Part shown: positions 7,990 through 14,713 of the stretch, piece after piece
Layout of the letters: each line of letters begins with the position of its first letter
Numbering within the stretch: the stretch's first letter is position 1
Assembly: GCA_030916945.1 (NCBI GenBank)
Contig: JAUPVS010000010.1
Coordinates: 1-41,074 of the forward strand
Origin: Patescibacteria group bacterium
GTDB taxonomy: Bacteria > Patescibacteriota > Saccharimonadia > Saccharimonadales > JAUPVS01
Direction of reading: 5' to 3'
DNA: 41,074 nucleotides
Made by a program: the position numbers and the translations under genes
The notes under the pieces: generated by a model
Told to the model about the DNA's origin: nothing
Database searches by the model: none
The model's input: only the letters and a program-made list of their open reading frames with translations

Positions 7990-8346
7990 CTAGCGTAAGA
8001 CGAGTAAGGCATTACTAACAATCAGCGTTAACGCCAGTAGCAAGGTGCCAAAGCCCAGTACCACCACGGCGACATCACGGCGCTGCGGGAAAACCCGGTG
8101 GCTAATCACAGTGTGAAACACTAACACAAAGATAGCAAAGGCGATAAAGGCTAACAGCGAAGCGTAGCCGCCGAGCTGGTAGGCGTTAAGGCCCAGGTTC
8201 TCACGGTACTGCACAAAGTAGCCGTCGCTGCGGCTGGTGTCGAGGCGCAACAAAATTAGCACAGATGTGATCAGGGCGATAAAGGCGTTGATGCTCAAGA
8301 GCAACAATACCAATCGATCGTGTAGATACTTTTTTGATGTGTCCAT
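7990..8346 (-). CDS. Small membrane protein upstream of the glycosyltransferase
   Basis: ATG 8346 is chosen over a TTG at 8367 because AAGGA lies 5 nt upstream. The result is a 118-residue protein with three predicted membrane helices (about residues 10-32, 48-73 and 93-116) and a short charged N-terminus (MDTSKKYLHDR). No family is recognised. Its stop abuts the GT2 gene, so the two are almost certainly co-transcribed and may form a complex. TATACT just upstream may be its -10 box. A tRNA-Gly 3'-end copy lies just upstream at 8369-8389. Confidence 0.72.
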   Translation of the reverse strand: MDTSKKYLHDRLVLLLLSINAFIALITSVLILLRLDTSRSDGYFVQYRENLGLNAYQLGGYASLLAFIAFAIFVLVFHTVISHRVFPQRRDVAVVVLGFGTLLLALTLIVSNALLVLR

Positions 8347-8368
8347 GAATTCCTTACTAGTATACAAG

Positions 8369-8389
8369 GCTGGTGCGAGATACGAGAAT
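8369..8389 (-). repeat. Truncated copy of the tRNA-Gly 3' end
   Basis: Twenty-one nt identical to 8446-8466. This covers the CCA end, the acceptor 3' strand and the T-stem 3' strand of the adjacent tRNA-Gly. The copies are direct repeats 77 nt apart with the fragment downstream of the intact gene, like the attL/attR remnants of tRNA-targeted integration. Confidence 0.85.
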
Positions 8390-8447
8390 ACTTGCTACGC
8401 TCATTTCTCTACTCTCCCAGCTAAACCGAACATAACAGTTCTTTAGC

Positions 8448-8521
8448 TGGTGCGAGATACGAGAATCAAACTCGTGCCTCTTGCTTGGGAAGCAAGCGTA
8501 CTATCATTATACTAATCTCGC
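8448..8521 (-). tRNA. tRNA-Gly (anticodon CCC)
   Basis: Cloverleaf read on the minus strand: acceptor GCGAGAT/ATCTCGC, D arm GTAT/GTAC, anticodon stem CTTGC/GCAAG around loop TTCCCAA, T arm ACGAG/CTCGT, discriminator A and an encoded CCA (8448-8450). The variable loop is 4 nt. Confidence 0.95.
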
Positions 8522-8542
8522 CTGCAATCAGCTACTAAATAC

Positions 8543-8561
8543 TGGAGCCACCTAGCAGGAT
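8543..8561 (-). repeat. Truncated copy of the tRNA-Thr 3' end
   Basis: Nineteen nt identical to 8708-8726, the CCA, acceptor 3' strand and T-arm start of tRNA-Thr. Like the tRNA-Gly fragment, it lies downstream of its intact parent, with a hairpin-rich spacer between them. Confidence 0.85.
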
Positions 8562-8707
8562 AAGCCTTCGGCTTGCGACTTCGGCGCTTTCTCGGTGCAA
8601 GCACCTGCGACAGCACCTTGTCTTCGAACTGGGGCTACGCCCTTAAGTTCTTCTCTGCTGTGACTAAAATATCTGTCATTGTCCCTCTGGGACAGTGCCA
8701 GATATTT
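8562..8707 (-). repeat. Hairpin-rich spacer element downstream of tRNA-Thr
   Basis: This 146-nt stretch lies between tRNA-Thr and its 3'-end copy. It contains several small hairpins (AAGCC/GGCTT, GGTGC/GCACC, and a GGGC-TAC-GCCC hairpin inside a GAAC/GTTC stem) and a longer stem at about 8669-8707 (AAATATCTG... with CAGATATTT). TTCGAACTGGGGCTACGCCC at 8623-8642 matches the repeats beside tRNA-Asp except for one substitution over the shared core. I see no protein-coding frame. Confidence 0.6.
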
Positions 8708-8782
8708 GGAGCCACCTAGCAGGATCGAACTGCTGACCTACACGTTACGAATGTGTCGCTCTACCAACTGAGCTAAGGTGGC
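8708..8782 (-). tRNA. tRNA-Thr (anticodon CGT)
   Basis: Minus-strand cloverleaf with acceptor GCCACCT/AGGTGGC, D arm GCTC/GAGC, anticodon loop TTCGTAA (anticodon CGT), T arm AGCAG/CTGCT, discriminator T and an encoded CCA. The innermost anticodon-stem pair (31-39) is an A-C mismatch. Confidence 0.94.
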
Positions 8783-8810
8783 GTATCTACGGCGCTATTA
8801 TAGCCAACTC

Positions 8811-9293
8811 CTAGAGCTTAATCCACTCGGGCGCCGATGCAACCAGCTGTGTACCCTCGAACGTCACCATATCGGCAGGCTTCACCGGTACAAAGTGGTC
8901 ATAACTAAACTCCCAGGCATTCCCCTCAGCTGTTACAACGTACAAGTCAGCAGCTGCAAAATCCTGTTTTTGAATAAGCTCAAAAAGCCGCCAGTCGCCG
9001 CGCTGGCGCTTCATCCGAAAAACTTGGTACTCGGGAAATATACCTTCTTCTGTAGCTATACCCAAAACTGGCCGCTGGTCAAGGCTAGGCCCAAATATAA
9101 CAAAACGATCAGTGTCACTGTCGTAATCCTGAGGTTCCAGGCCGACCATCTCAATAATGCCTGTCTCCCCTCGCACTGGCCAAATAAATTGATCCCGCCC
9201 ACTGGCTGTTTTTTTAACCGCTGCTTCAAATATCTTACGGCAGTGATCAATAACACCAGGTAATTCGGTGTTTTCTTCGTGTTCTCGGGCCAT
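8811..9293 (-). CDS. Hypothetical protein, 160 residues
   Basis: A soluble, acidic protein with no signal peptide or membrane helix. It reads as one alpha/beta domain: an N-terminal helix (GVIDHCRKIFEAAVKKTA), then strands including FIWPVRGETGIIEMVGLEP, DRFVIFGP, GDWRLFELIQKQ and ADLYVVTAEGNAWEFSYDHFVPV. I do not recognise the family. It stands alone between tRNA-Thr and the beta-helix surface protein, both on the same strand. Codon use looks like that of its neighbours. The ATG at 9293 is the only well-placed start; no Shine-Dalgarno sequence is evident. Confidence 0.65.
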   Translation of the reverse strand: MAREHEENTELPGVIDHCRKIFEAAVKKTASGRDQFIWPVRGETGIIEMVGLEPQDYDSDTDRFVIFGPSLDQRPVLGIATEEGIFPEYQVFRMKRQRGDWRLFELIQKQDFAAADLYVVTAEGNAWEFSYDHFVPVKPADMVTFEGTQLVASAPEWIKL

Positions 9294-9350
9294 TAATCTA
9301 GTTTCTGCTCATGGAAGTCTGTTTGCAAGCACCAGCGTTATAAACAACGG

Positions 9351-10592
9351 TTAACGGGCGCCAGGGTGGTTGTTCTTCCATTGGGCAACGGCGTTATTCC
9401 AAACCGACGCATCGGTTGTCACCCTAAAGCAACTCGGTAGCGCGTTGGGAAACGGACCTTTGCCGAGCCAGACAAATATGTTGTTTTCGCAGTTCTTTAA
9501 GTTGGCCAAGGGCGGTACTCCAAGTGTTGCCCCACTAGAATGAACACTTAGGCCGGCTTTGTCGTCAGCCATAAAGATATTGTTCTTTAATATTATTGAA
9601 GGGCCGACACCGGCGCGGTACCACCCCTTAAATAGCATTCCCGAGGCCGGCTTGGGGCCCGTATAAACAGTATTCATGCGCTTTATATACACTAAGTTGT
9701 TAGTTATCTGCCAAGTATTAGCCGACCCGTTCAGAGTAGCAGTATGATCATCGGCGCTAAAGCCAACGTAGCAACCATCCAGCAAGGAGTCATCGAGAGT
9801 GCCGGCGTGCAAAAAATCATTCTCGATGCAATCATCGTGAATATTAGACAAGTGCACTCCCCTAATAAAGAAGTTGCTGCCGGCCGACTCCATCCTAACA
9901 CCATCGCCTTGGTTATTAACCCGTAGGCTTTCGACCAAGAAGTCAGGCACACGGATCGTCAAACCACCGGAATGGTGGTAAGAGTTCTGCCAGGTCACTG
10001 CCGGGTTGGTATCATCCCAGGCACCATTGTAGTTACCACCGTACCAACAAGACGGCCCCAGACCTTGAACAATTATTGCCCAAGCTATCGGGACACCGTT
10101 ACTGGTAGTCCCGTCCCAACGAGCAGACGAGGCATCAATCACCGTATTGGCCCGCAGCGAGTAATTTCCGTAAGCTTGTTTTTGCAAGCCGGGCACAATA
10201 ACTTTTTGTCCACTACGCGCCAAACACTGTGATTTAAAGACGGTTGATGTACCAGGACTGGAATTGACCCCACCCTTCAGAGCTGACGTCCCCCCACTAT
10301 TCCCAACCGGAAGCCGGCCACTTACGCCCGACGAGCCGTTACCAACCGGGATTGAACTGCCGCCATCGCTACTACTAATACCACCCGGACCAAAGTTATA
10401 ACCGGCAAATTCGACATTGCTACGCTGGGTAATACTCTTGGCAAACTCGGTCTGCATAAACTTCTGGAATAACCACATAGAAGGAACCAGCACACCAACG
10501 ACGCCCAGCAATAAAGCTAAGCGCATCAGCCAGGTCGACCTTCCGGTCGATATCTCCTTGTTCGAGTTGAACGATAGATTGTTATTTGTCAT
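9351..10592 (-). CDS. Membrane-anchored surface protein with right-handed beta-helix domain
   Basis: A 413-residue protein. One N-terminal membrane helix (about residues 22-46, LALLLGVVGVLVPSMWLF) is followed by a Gly/Ser-rich linker (about 65-115) and an exported domain. From about residue 205 it has the short, Asn-rich strand repeats of a right-handed parallel beta-helix (LTIRVPDFLVESLRVNNQGDGVRME, NFFIRGVHLSNIHDDCIENDF, WQITNNLVYIKR, SIILKNNIFMADD). This fold is shared by pectate lyases and many surface glycan-binding or cleaving proteins. Paired cysteines suggest disulfides outside the cell. No catalytic residues can be assigned. It could act on host or matrix polysaccharide, but that is inference. 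Confidence 0.72.
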   Translation of the reverse strand: MTNNNLSFNSNKEISTGRSTWLMRLALLLGVVGVLVPSMWLFQKFMQTEFAKSITQRSNVEFAGYNFGPGGISSSDGGSSIPVGNGSSGVSGRLPVGNSGGTSALKGGVNSSPGTSTVFKSQCLARSGQKVIVPGLQKQAYGNYSLRANTVIDASSARWDGTTSNGVPIAWAIIVQGLGPSCWYGGNYNGAWDDTNPAVTWQNSYHHSGGLTIRVPDFLVESLRVNNQGDGVRMESAGSNFFIRGVHLSNIHDDCIENDFLHAGTLDDSLLDGCYVGFSADDHTATLNGSANTWQITNNLVYIKRMNTVYTGPKPASGMLFKGWYRAGVGPSIILKNNIFMADDKAGLSVHSSGATLGVPPLANLKNCENNIFVWLGKGPFPNALPSCFRVTTDASVWNNAVAQWKNNHPGAR

Positions 10593-10650
10593 GTTTATTT
10601 TTTAGTTACTACATAAACAGTAGCACGATCTAACACCTAATAACAGAGAG

Positions 10651-11055
10651 CTATTTGGGAGCGTTAAAAGATAGCCTAATCATTTCACCAAGTACCCCCT
10701 GGTCAATGTCGGCCAAGCGCTTAATATACAAGCACCCTTTGCCGGCCTTGTGTGGCCCCAGTTCTTTTAGCAATTCTTGGCCTTTATCGTAATAAATCAG
10801 GCCATACAGCACCAGGGCGGCTTTACGCGGCGAAAATCCCACCACCATAAAATCACCCTCGCGGCCAGATTCATACTTATAGTGGTAGCTGCCAAACCCA
10901 ATCATGGTTGGACCCCACATCACCGGTTTCTCACCAGTAATATCGGTCATCATCTTGATTAGTTGGTGGCTGTCGGCGCGCTTTTGCGGGTCTTCCACGG
11001 CATCAATAAACTGGGCTACAGACTGTTTAGTCGGCTGGGTTTTGTTGTCGCTCAT
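10651..11055 (-). CDS. DUF1801 (YdhG-like) domain protein
   Basis: A 134-residue protein matching the DUF1801 pattern: an N-terminal helix (SVAQFIDAVEDPQKRADSHQLIKMM), then GEKPVMWGPTMIGFGSYHYKYESGREGDFMVVGFSPRKAALVLY and a C-terminal GKGCLYIKRLADID. The biochemical role of the family is unknown. ATG 11055 is preferred to the upstream start at 11079 because a perfect TATAAT -10 box at 11062-11067 ends 6 nt before it, implying a leaderless mRNA. Confidence 0.82.
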   Translation of the reverse strand: MSDNKTQPTKQSVAQFIDAVEDPQKRADSHQLIKMMTDITGEKPVMWGPTMIGFGSYHYKYESGREGDFMVVGFSPRKAALVLYGLIYYDKGQELLKELGPHKAGKGCLYIKRLADIDQGVLGEMIRLSFNAPK

Positions 11056-11106
11056 AAGTCCATTATACCTAAGTGGCACTAGATATTGAGCTTAGTGGAG
11101 CACTAT

Positions 11107-11388
11107 TTACAAAGCTTGGTTGTCGCGAAAAGTCAAACTATTGCGAACCGTAGTAACGTACTCGAGCTGCGGAAGCCCGTCACCACCAAGGCCTTCTGGG
11201 TCGGGAGAATCTGCCAAAATTTTTGCTTCATGCAAGGCATTAAAAACAGCCGTGGCCGAAAGGCCCTTAGGCACACTCACATCCAGGTAGACTATATCCT
11301 CACCTTCCTGTGGTACAGGGGTGACGTTAACAGGCGGTTCGCAAACTTCGAGCGCTTCAACAATCATTTGGTAACCTTCTGGTCTCAT
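11107..11388 (-). CDS. Small hypothetical protein, 93 residues
   Basis: A 93-residue soluble protein starting at ATG 11388, preceded by GGAG at 6-nt spacing, one of the few accessory genes here with a clear ribosome-binding site. Composition is acidic and proline-rich in the first half (CEPPVNVTPVPQEGEDIVYLDVSVPKGL), followed by a helix (SATAVFNALHEAKIL). No family is recognised. It stands alone; TATAAC about 35 nt upstream could be its -10 box. Reliability rests on the ribosome-binding site and the protein-like composition. Confidence 0.55.
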   Translation of the reverse strand: MRPEGYQMIVEALEVCEPPVNVTPVPQEGEDIVYLDVSVPKGLSATAVFNALHEAKILADSPDPEGLGGDGLPQLEYVTTVRNSLTFRDNQAL

Positions 11389-11451
11389 ATAAACTCCAAC
11401 TTTTACTTATGAAGATTGTTATACTACTTTTACAATGTTTTTACAAGTGTT

Positions 11452-12201
11452 CTAGACACCGAGCAGTGCTGTTACCACCCCAACCGTCACGGCACCTAGT
11501 AGCAACAGAACTGGCTGAACATCGAATAGTTTTTTATGCTGGGCGTTGGCATGAATGTCGGGGATGATGTCGCTGGTAGCGATGTACAGCAAAAAGCCGG
11601 CGCTCAAACCTAGCAAGACGCCAATCGGCAATTGTTCTTCGCTACCAATTGCAAAAGTTAGCACCGCCATAACTGTGGTGGCTAGGGCGCTGAACACATT
11701 TACTAGTAAGACGCGCTTGCGCGACAAACCCTTGCTAAGCAGCAACCCAAAGTCCCCCACTTCTTGCGGGATCTCGTGGGCGGCCACTGCCAAAGTAGTC
11801 ACGATGCCCACCTGCACGTCCACCAAAAAGGCAGCCGCAATAACCACGCCGTCGATGGCGTTATGTAGCGTGTCACCGATGATAATCAGTGGTATCGCCG
11901 GGTCCGATTCGCCCTCGTGATGATGATGGTGGTGGAACCAACGAATGTAGCGTTCGGCAAAGAAGAACAGAATAACCCCGGCCAAGGCAAACAATAGTAC
12001 TTGATCCGCACTGGCTTCGGCAATACCTTCTTTAAGCAAGTCCAAAAACACCGCCGACAGCATGGCGCCGGCCGCAAACGGAGCAGCATAACGGGCCAGG
12101 CGCTCGGCGATAGATTTGTTTTGCAGGATCAGTAAACCGCCAAGTAGTGAGAATAAACCACCGACCAGCGAAAAGATAATAACGATTGTGTAATTTGCCA
12201 T
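11452..12201 (-). CDS. ZIP-family metal ion transporter
   Basis: A 249-residue polytopic protein with eight predicted membrane helices. Helix 4 carries HNAIDGVVIAA and helix 5 HEIPQEVGD, the HNxxDG and HExPxExGD metal-site motifs of ZIP transporters (GufA/ZupT type), which import Zn2+ or other divalent metals. A cytoplasmic loop holds six consecutive histidines before HEGE, as in the variable His-rich loop of the family. ATG 12201 is preferred to a TTG at 12225. The gene diverges from a Fur-family regulator across a 67-nt region with an inverted repeat, so metal-responsive control is likely. Confidence 0.9.
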   Translation of the reverse strand: MANYTIVIIFSLVGGLFSLLGGLLILQNKSIAERLARYAAPFAAGAMLSAVFLDLLKEGIAEASADQVLLFALAGVILFFFAERYIRWFHHHHHHEGESDPAIPLIIIGDTLHNAIDGVVIAAAFLVDVQVGIVTTLAVAAHEIPQEVGDFGLLLSKGLSRKRVLLVNVFSALATTVMAVLTFAIGSEEQLPIGVLLGLSAGFLLYIATSDIIPDIHANAQHKKLFDVQPVLLLLGAVTVGVVTALLGV

Positions 12202-12231
12202 ACCCGTAAATGTATACAATCCCAATTACTT

Positions 12232-12266
12232 TTGCAAATTTGTCGCAATTAATGCTATATTTGCAA
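12232..12266 (+). promoter_or_regulatory. Candidate metalloregulator operator with overlapping promoter
   Basis: An inverted repeat TTGCAAAT (12232-12239) ... ATTTGCAA (12259-12266), 19 nt apart, with a smaller dyad GCA-N5-TGC between. A rightward promoter fits inside it: TTGCAA (12232-12237), 18 nt, TATATT (12256-12261), ending 7 nt before the regulator ATG. Binding here could silence both divergent genes. Confidence 0.5.
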
Positions 12267-12268
12267 CC

Positions 12269-12691
12269 ATGTCCTCGCAACTAGACGATTTTAAGGAGCT
12301 CCTACGTAACAGCGGCAACAGTGTCACCCTGCCCCGTTTGGCGGTATTCGAAGTACTAACCAAACACGAAGCCTTAAGTATGCAGGAGTTATATCAACGG
12401 CTGGCTGGCCAAATTGACCGCGCCACCCTATATAGAGTAATCGAACTATTCGAAGAACTCGAAATCGTCCACCGCATCAATTTGGGTTGGAAGTATAAAA
12501 TTGAACTGGCCGAAACCTTTACTGGACACCATCACCACCTTACCTGCCTGGGTTGCGGCACAGTTGTACCAATAAACGAGTCAAAGCTCGAAGATTTTAC
12601 AAAGCAAGTCGCGTCTGAACACAATTTTAGGGCCAGCCGCCATCAGTTCGAAATCCAGGGCTACTGCGCCAAGTGTCAGGCTAAAGATTAG
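12269..12691 (+). CDS. Fur-family metalloregulator (Zur/PerR-like)
   Basis: A 140-residue Fur-superfamily repressor. An N-terminal winged helix (to about residue 75, with IDRATLYRVIELFEELEIVHRI as the recognition region) is followed by a dimerisation/metal domain with GHHHHLTCLGCG. Structural zinc cysteines are Cys93/Cys96 and Cys133/Cys136. Such proteins repress metal-uptake genes when loaded with Zn2+, Fe2+ or Mn2+. Divergence from a ZIP transporter favours a Zur-like role, though the sequence does not fix the metal. The promoter predicts a leaderless mRNA that starts at or next to the ATG. The stop is 1 nt from the convergent gene. Confidence 0.88.
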   Translation: MSSQLDDFKELLRNSGNSVTLPRLAVFEVLTKHEALSMQELYQRLAGQIDRATLYRVIELFEELEIVHRINLGWKYKIELAETFTGHHHHLTCLGCGTVVPINESKLEDFTKQVASEHNFRASRHQFEIQGYCAKCQAKD

Positions 12692-12692
12692 C

Positions 12693-14117
12693 CTACTTTA
12701 TGACTACCGGTACGTCTGGATAGCGTTGGTGCGCCTGTTCAACCAGAAAATTAGCATATTCGGTAGGTTCCTTACCCCGCTGTTCGGCAGCCTTAATTAG
12801 ATCCGACTGACTCAGCACCAGTGCCGACTCAACGCCGTGCTGCTGGGCCTGGCGGGCCACTCTTAAGCAATCCTCTAAATATTCCGGTGATGATTTATCA
12901 AACCGATAAGTTACATCGATCTTAGCCAGGTCGGTCATGTGCAGGCCGGGTATTTGAGCCTCGATGTAACCAATCCCTTCAGAGAAGTTAGCCGGCGGAT
13001 TTGCGGCCATTATCTGATAGGCCTTGCGCGCATCTTGAGCATTGAGACTGCGGTACTCAGGTGGCTCAAGATTAAACTCAAGCGAATCTCCCCAGGTGTA
13101 AGTGGCGCCTTTGGCATCGAGGTTTTCGAGCTTTGGGTAAAGCACGACATCGCCGTAAGGCGAAGCCCCGCCTTTGGCCTGACGTTCATCAGTTAGGGCA
13201 CCGTAAACTGGCGGCGGCAGAAAAATATTGTGCTCGTGCCCCAAACTTTCCTCACGGCTGCGCCTTTGCTGACGGTAACCCTGGTTACGGTGAGTCCGGG
13301 TGCGCCAAGTGGCCTCGTGGCCGCCAGCCGAGTCATGTTCATGCACCGAAAGATAGCGTCCACTCGAAAACGGATCAAATAAGGCTTCAGCCGTTTCGAG
13401 TGTGGTATTAATGCTCACAGCCACAGCCGCGCTTTCGGGCACGGCTGGTAGAGCTTCGCTGCCCAGGGTGTGGGCGACAAACTTCTGCAGATGCTGAGCC
13501 GATTCTTGGTCGCTTACTTTTACAGCCTGCGGGTCGTAATTCTGGGCGGCCACCAAGCGTTCGCGCAGCAGACTTTGCAGATGTGGGGCGTAATCAAGTT
13601 GGCCCAGTAACTCCTCGGTATGCGCCATATCGCCGTGGTAGGCCGACTCCACCGCCGCATACAAAACATGGGCACTTTTAAGACCGGGCTGCTGCCCAAA
13701 GACGGCCTGCGGATCATCCACCGACTTAATAAAAACACGATAGTGATCAAGATAGCTTAGCAAATAGTCGTCGGCGTGGTTCTTAAATGTATCGTCGGCC
13801 GCCAACTTCTCAAAGCTATCCCAGGTAAACTGCAAGTCGTCGGCAATATGGGCCTCATCGCTCCGCTCCAGCTCCCTAAGGCTGCTCTGCACCACCCCAG
13901 TTAACTGGACGTCCAATAAGTCGGGGTCATTCCTGACATGTTCGGCCGCTTGCTGGACGGCCTGCTCCACACCACCTTCGTAATCAATCTGGGCGCTAAT
14001 CATGCCGTCGCGCTCGGCATAGTGCTCATACAAAGCCGTTTGCGCTTGGGTAAGTAATGCCTGACGATCTTGAGACGCCGCAACTTCTGGGCCGGGAGCC
14101 TGAGCGAGTGTATTCAT
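12693..14117 (-). CDS. Unknown 474-residue protein with a YGAL...TxTxGDS motif region
   Basis: A soluble acidic protein. Residues 1-215 are mainly helical (ALLTQAQTALYEHYAERD, HVRNDPDLLDVQLTGVVQSSLRELE). Residues 260-305 are rich in His, Arg and Gln. Residues 300-350 contain VYGALTDERQAKGGASPYGD and ATYTWGDSLEFNLEP. The spacing and the TxTxGDS segment recall DUF3626-type proteins (YGAL ... TTFTFGDS), a family of unknown activity. I recall this similarity from memory and could not search for it. No export signal is seen. The stop is 1 nt from the Fur gene stop, and no Shine-Dalgarno sequence is visible before ATG 14117. Confidence 0.6.
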   Translation of the reverse strand: MNTLAQAPGPEVAASQDRQALLTQAQTALYEHYAERDGMISAQIDYEGGVEQAVQQAAEHVRNDPDLLDVQLTGVVQSSLRELERSDEAHIADDLQFTWDSFEKLAADDTFKNHADDYLLSYLDHYRVFIKSVDDPQAVFGQQPGLKSAHVLYAAVESAYHGDMAHTEELLGQLDYAPHLQSLLRERLVAAQNYDPQAVKVSDQESAQHLQKFVAHTLGSEALPAVPESAAVAVSINTTLETAEALFDPFSSGRYLSVHEHDSAGGHEATWRTRTHRNQGYRQQRRSREESLGHEHNIFLPPPVYGALTDERQAKGGASPYGDVVLYPKLENLDAKGATYTWGDSLEFNLEPPEYRSLNAQDARKAYQIMAANPPANFSEGIGYIEAQIPGLHMTDLAKIDVTYRFDKSSPEYLEDCLRVARQAQQHGVESALVLSQSDLIKAAEQRGKEPTEYANFLVEQAHQRYPDVPVVIK

Positions 14118-14173
14118 AGTGTTTGTTTTTGATTAACAGTTCTAGTTTAGCATGCCCCCAGTGGTGCGTCTAC

Positions 14174-14593
14174 TTACATACAGAACGTAGTCGAACCCTT
14201 ACCACCACCAGCCGAACCGTGGGCGTAGTAACAGGCGCCAGCCTTGAGGTAGAGCATGTTGGTCATGGAGTGATAGCCATTGGAATGACCAATCAGGTAA
14301 TTACTCGGGGAGGATCGTCTGATTACAGCGGTAGAACTCCCCTTTACACGTACACTGGTCCGGGCAAATATACCATTACTACACTTATATACATAAAGCG
14401 TGCCGTGGTTCATACCACTACCACTAACAATTGCTTTGGTCTTAACGGTTTTTCGGTTACTACAGGTTGACCAGTGCAGGTCATCGGTTGGCCGAGCGGC
14501 CGCAACCGGTGCTACAAAAGTCAGCACCATAACTAATGTCAGAACACTTACTAACAACGCTTTAACAGATACTTTTACATACTTAGCACTCAT
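14174..14593 (-). CDS. Small secreted protein, DUF2690-like
   Basis: A 139-residue protein with a classical Sec signal peptide: basic MSAKYVKVSVK, hydrophobic core LLVSVLTLVMVLTFVA, and predicted cleavage after PVAAA (about residue 33). The mature part of about 105 residues has four cysteines. The pattern C...V.....V......GTLYVYKCSNGIFARTSVRV recalls the DUF2690 family of secreted actinobacterial proteins; this is a by-eye match. ATG 14593 has a good GGGGG ribosome-binding site. An 11-nt tandem repeat (14625-14646) lies in the upstream region, so expression may be regulated. The function is unknown; the exported location is fairly sure. Confidence 0.7.
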   Translation of the reverse strand: MSAKYVKVSVKALLVSVLTLVMVLTFVAPVAAARPTDDLHWSTCSNRKTVKTKAIVSGSGMNHGTLYVYKCSNGIFARTSVRVKGSSTAVIRRSSPSNYLIGHSNGYHSMTNMLYLKAGACYYAHGSAGGGKGSTTFCM

Positions 14594-14624
14594 GATGAGC
14601 CCCCTTGTTATGAGTTAATATCGC

Positions 14625-14646
14625 TTGTTAAGGTTTTGTTAAGGTT
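14625..14646 (-). repeat. 11-bp tandem direct repeat upstream of the secreted-protein gene
   Basis: Two exact copies of TTGTTAAGGTT (plus strand) sit head to tail. One-helical-turn direct repeats of GTTAA-N6 type are typical of OmpR/PhoP-family response-regulator sites. It lies 32 nt before ATG 14593. No two-component gene is in the window. Confidence 0.5.
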
Positions 14647-14713
14647 TTAGTGTTTTTGGCGCAAGCGCTTTTTATTTATTATACAACGCCCGTCAAGCCA
14701 AAATGAACTATTT

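Noticed and set aside
8543-8726. CRISPR-like repeats
   Set aside because: Only two copies of one repeat, derived from the tRNA-Thr end, with no array of regular spacers and no cas genes in the window.
11925-11945. Six consecutive histidine codons suggesting an engineered His tag
   Set aside because: They lie inside the variable loop of a ZIP transporter, where natural His-rich stretches are usual; no vector sequence is nearby.
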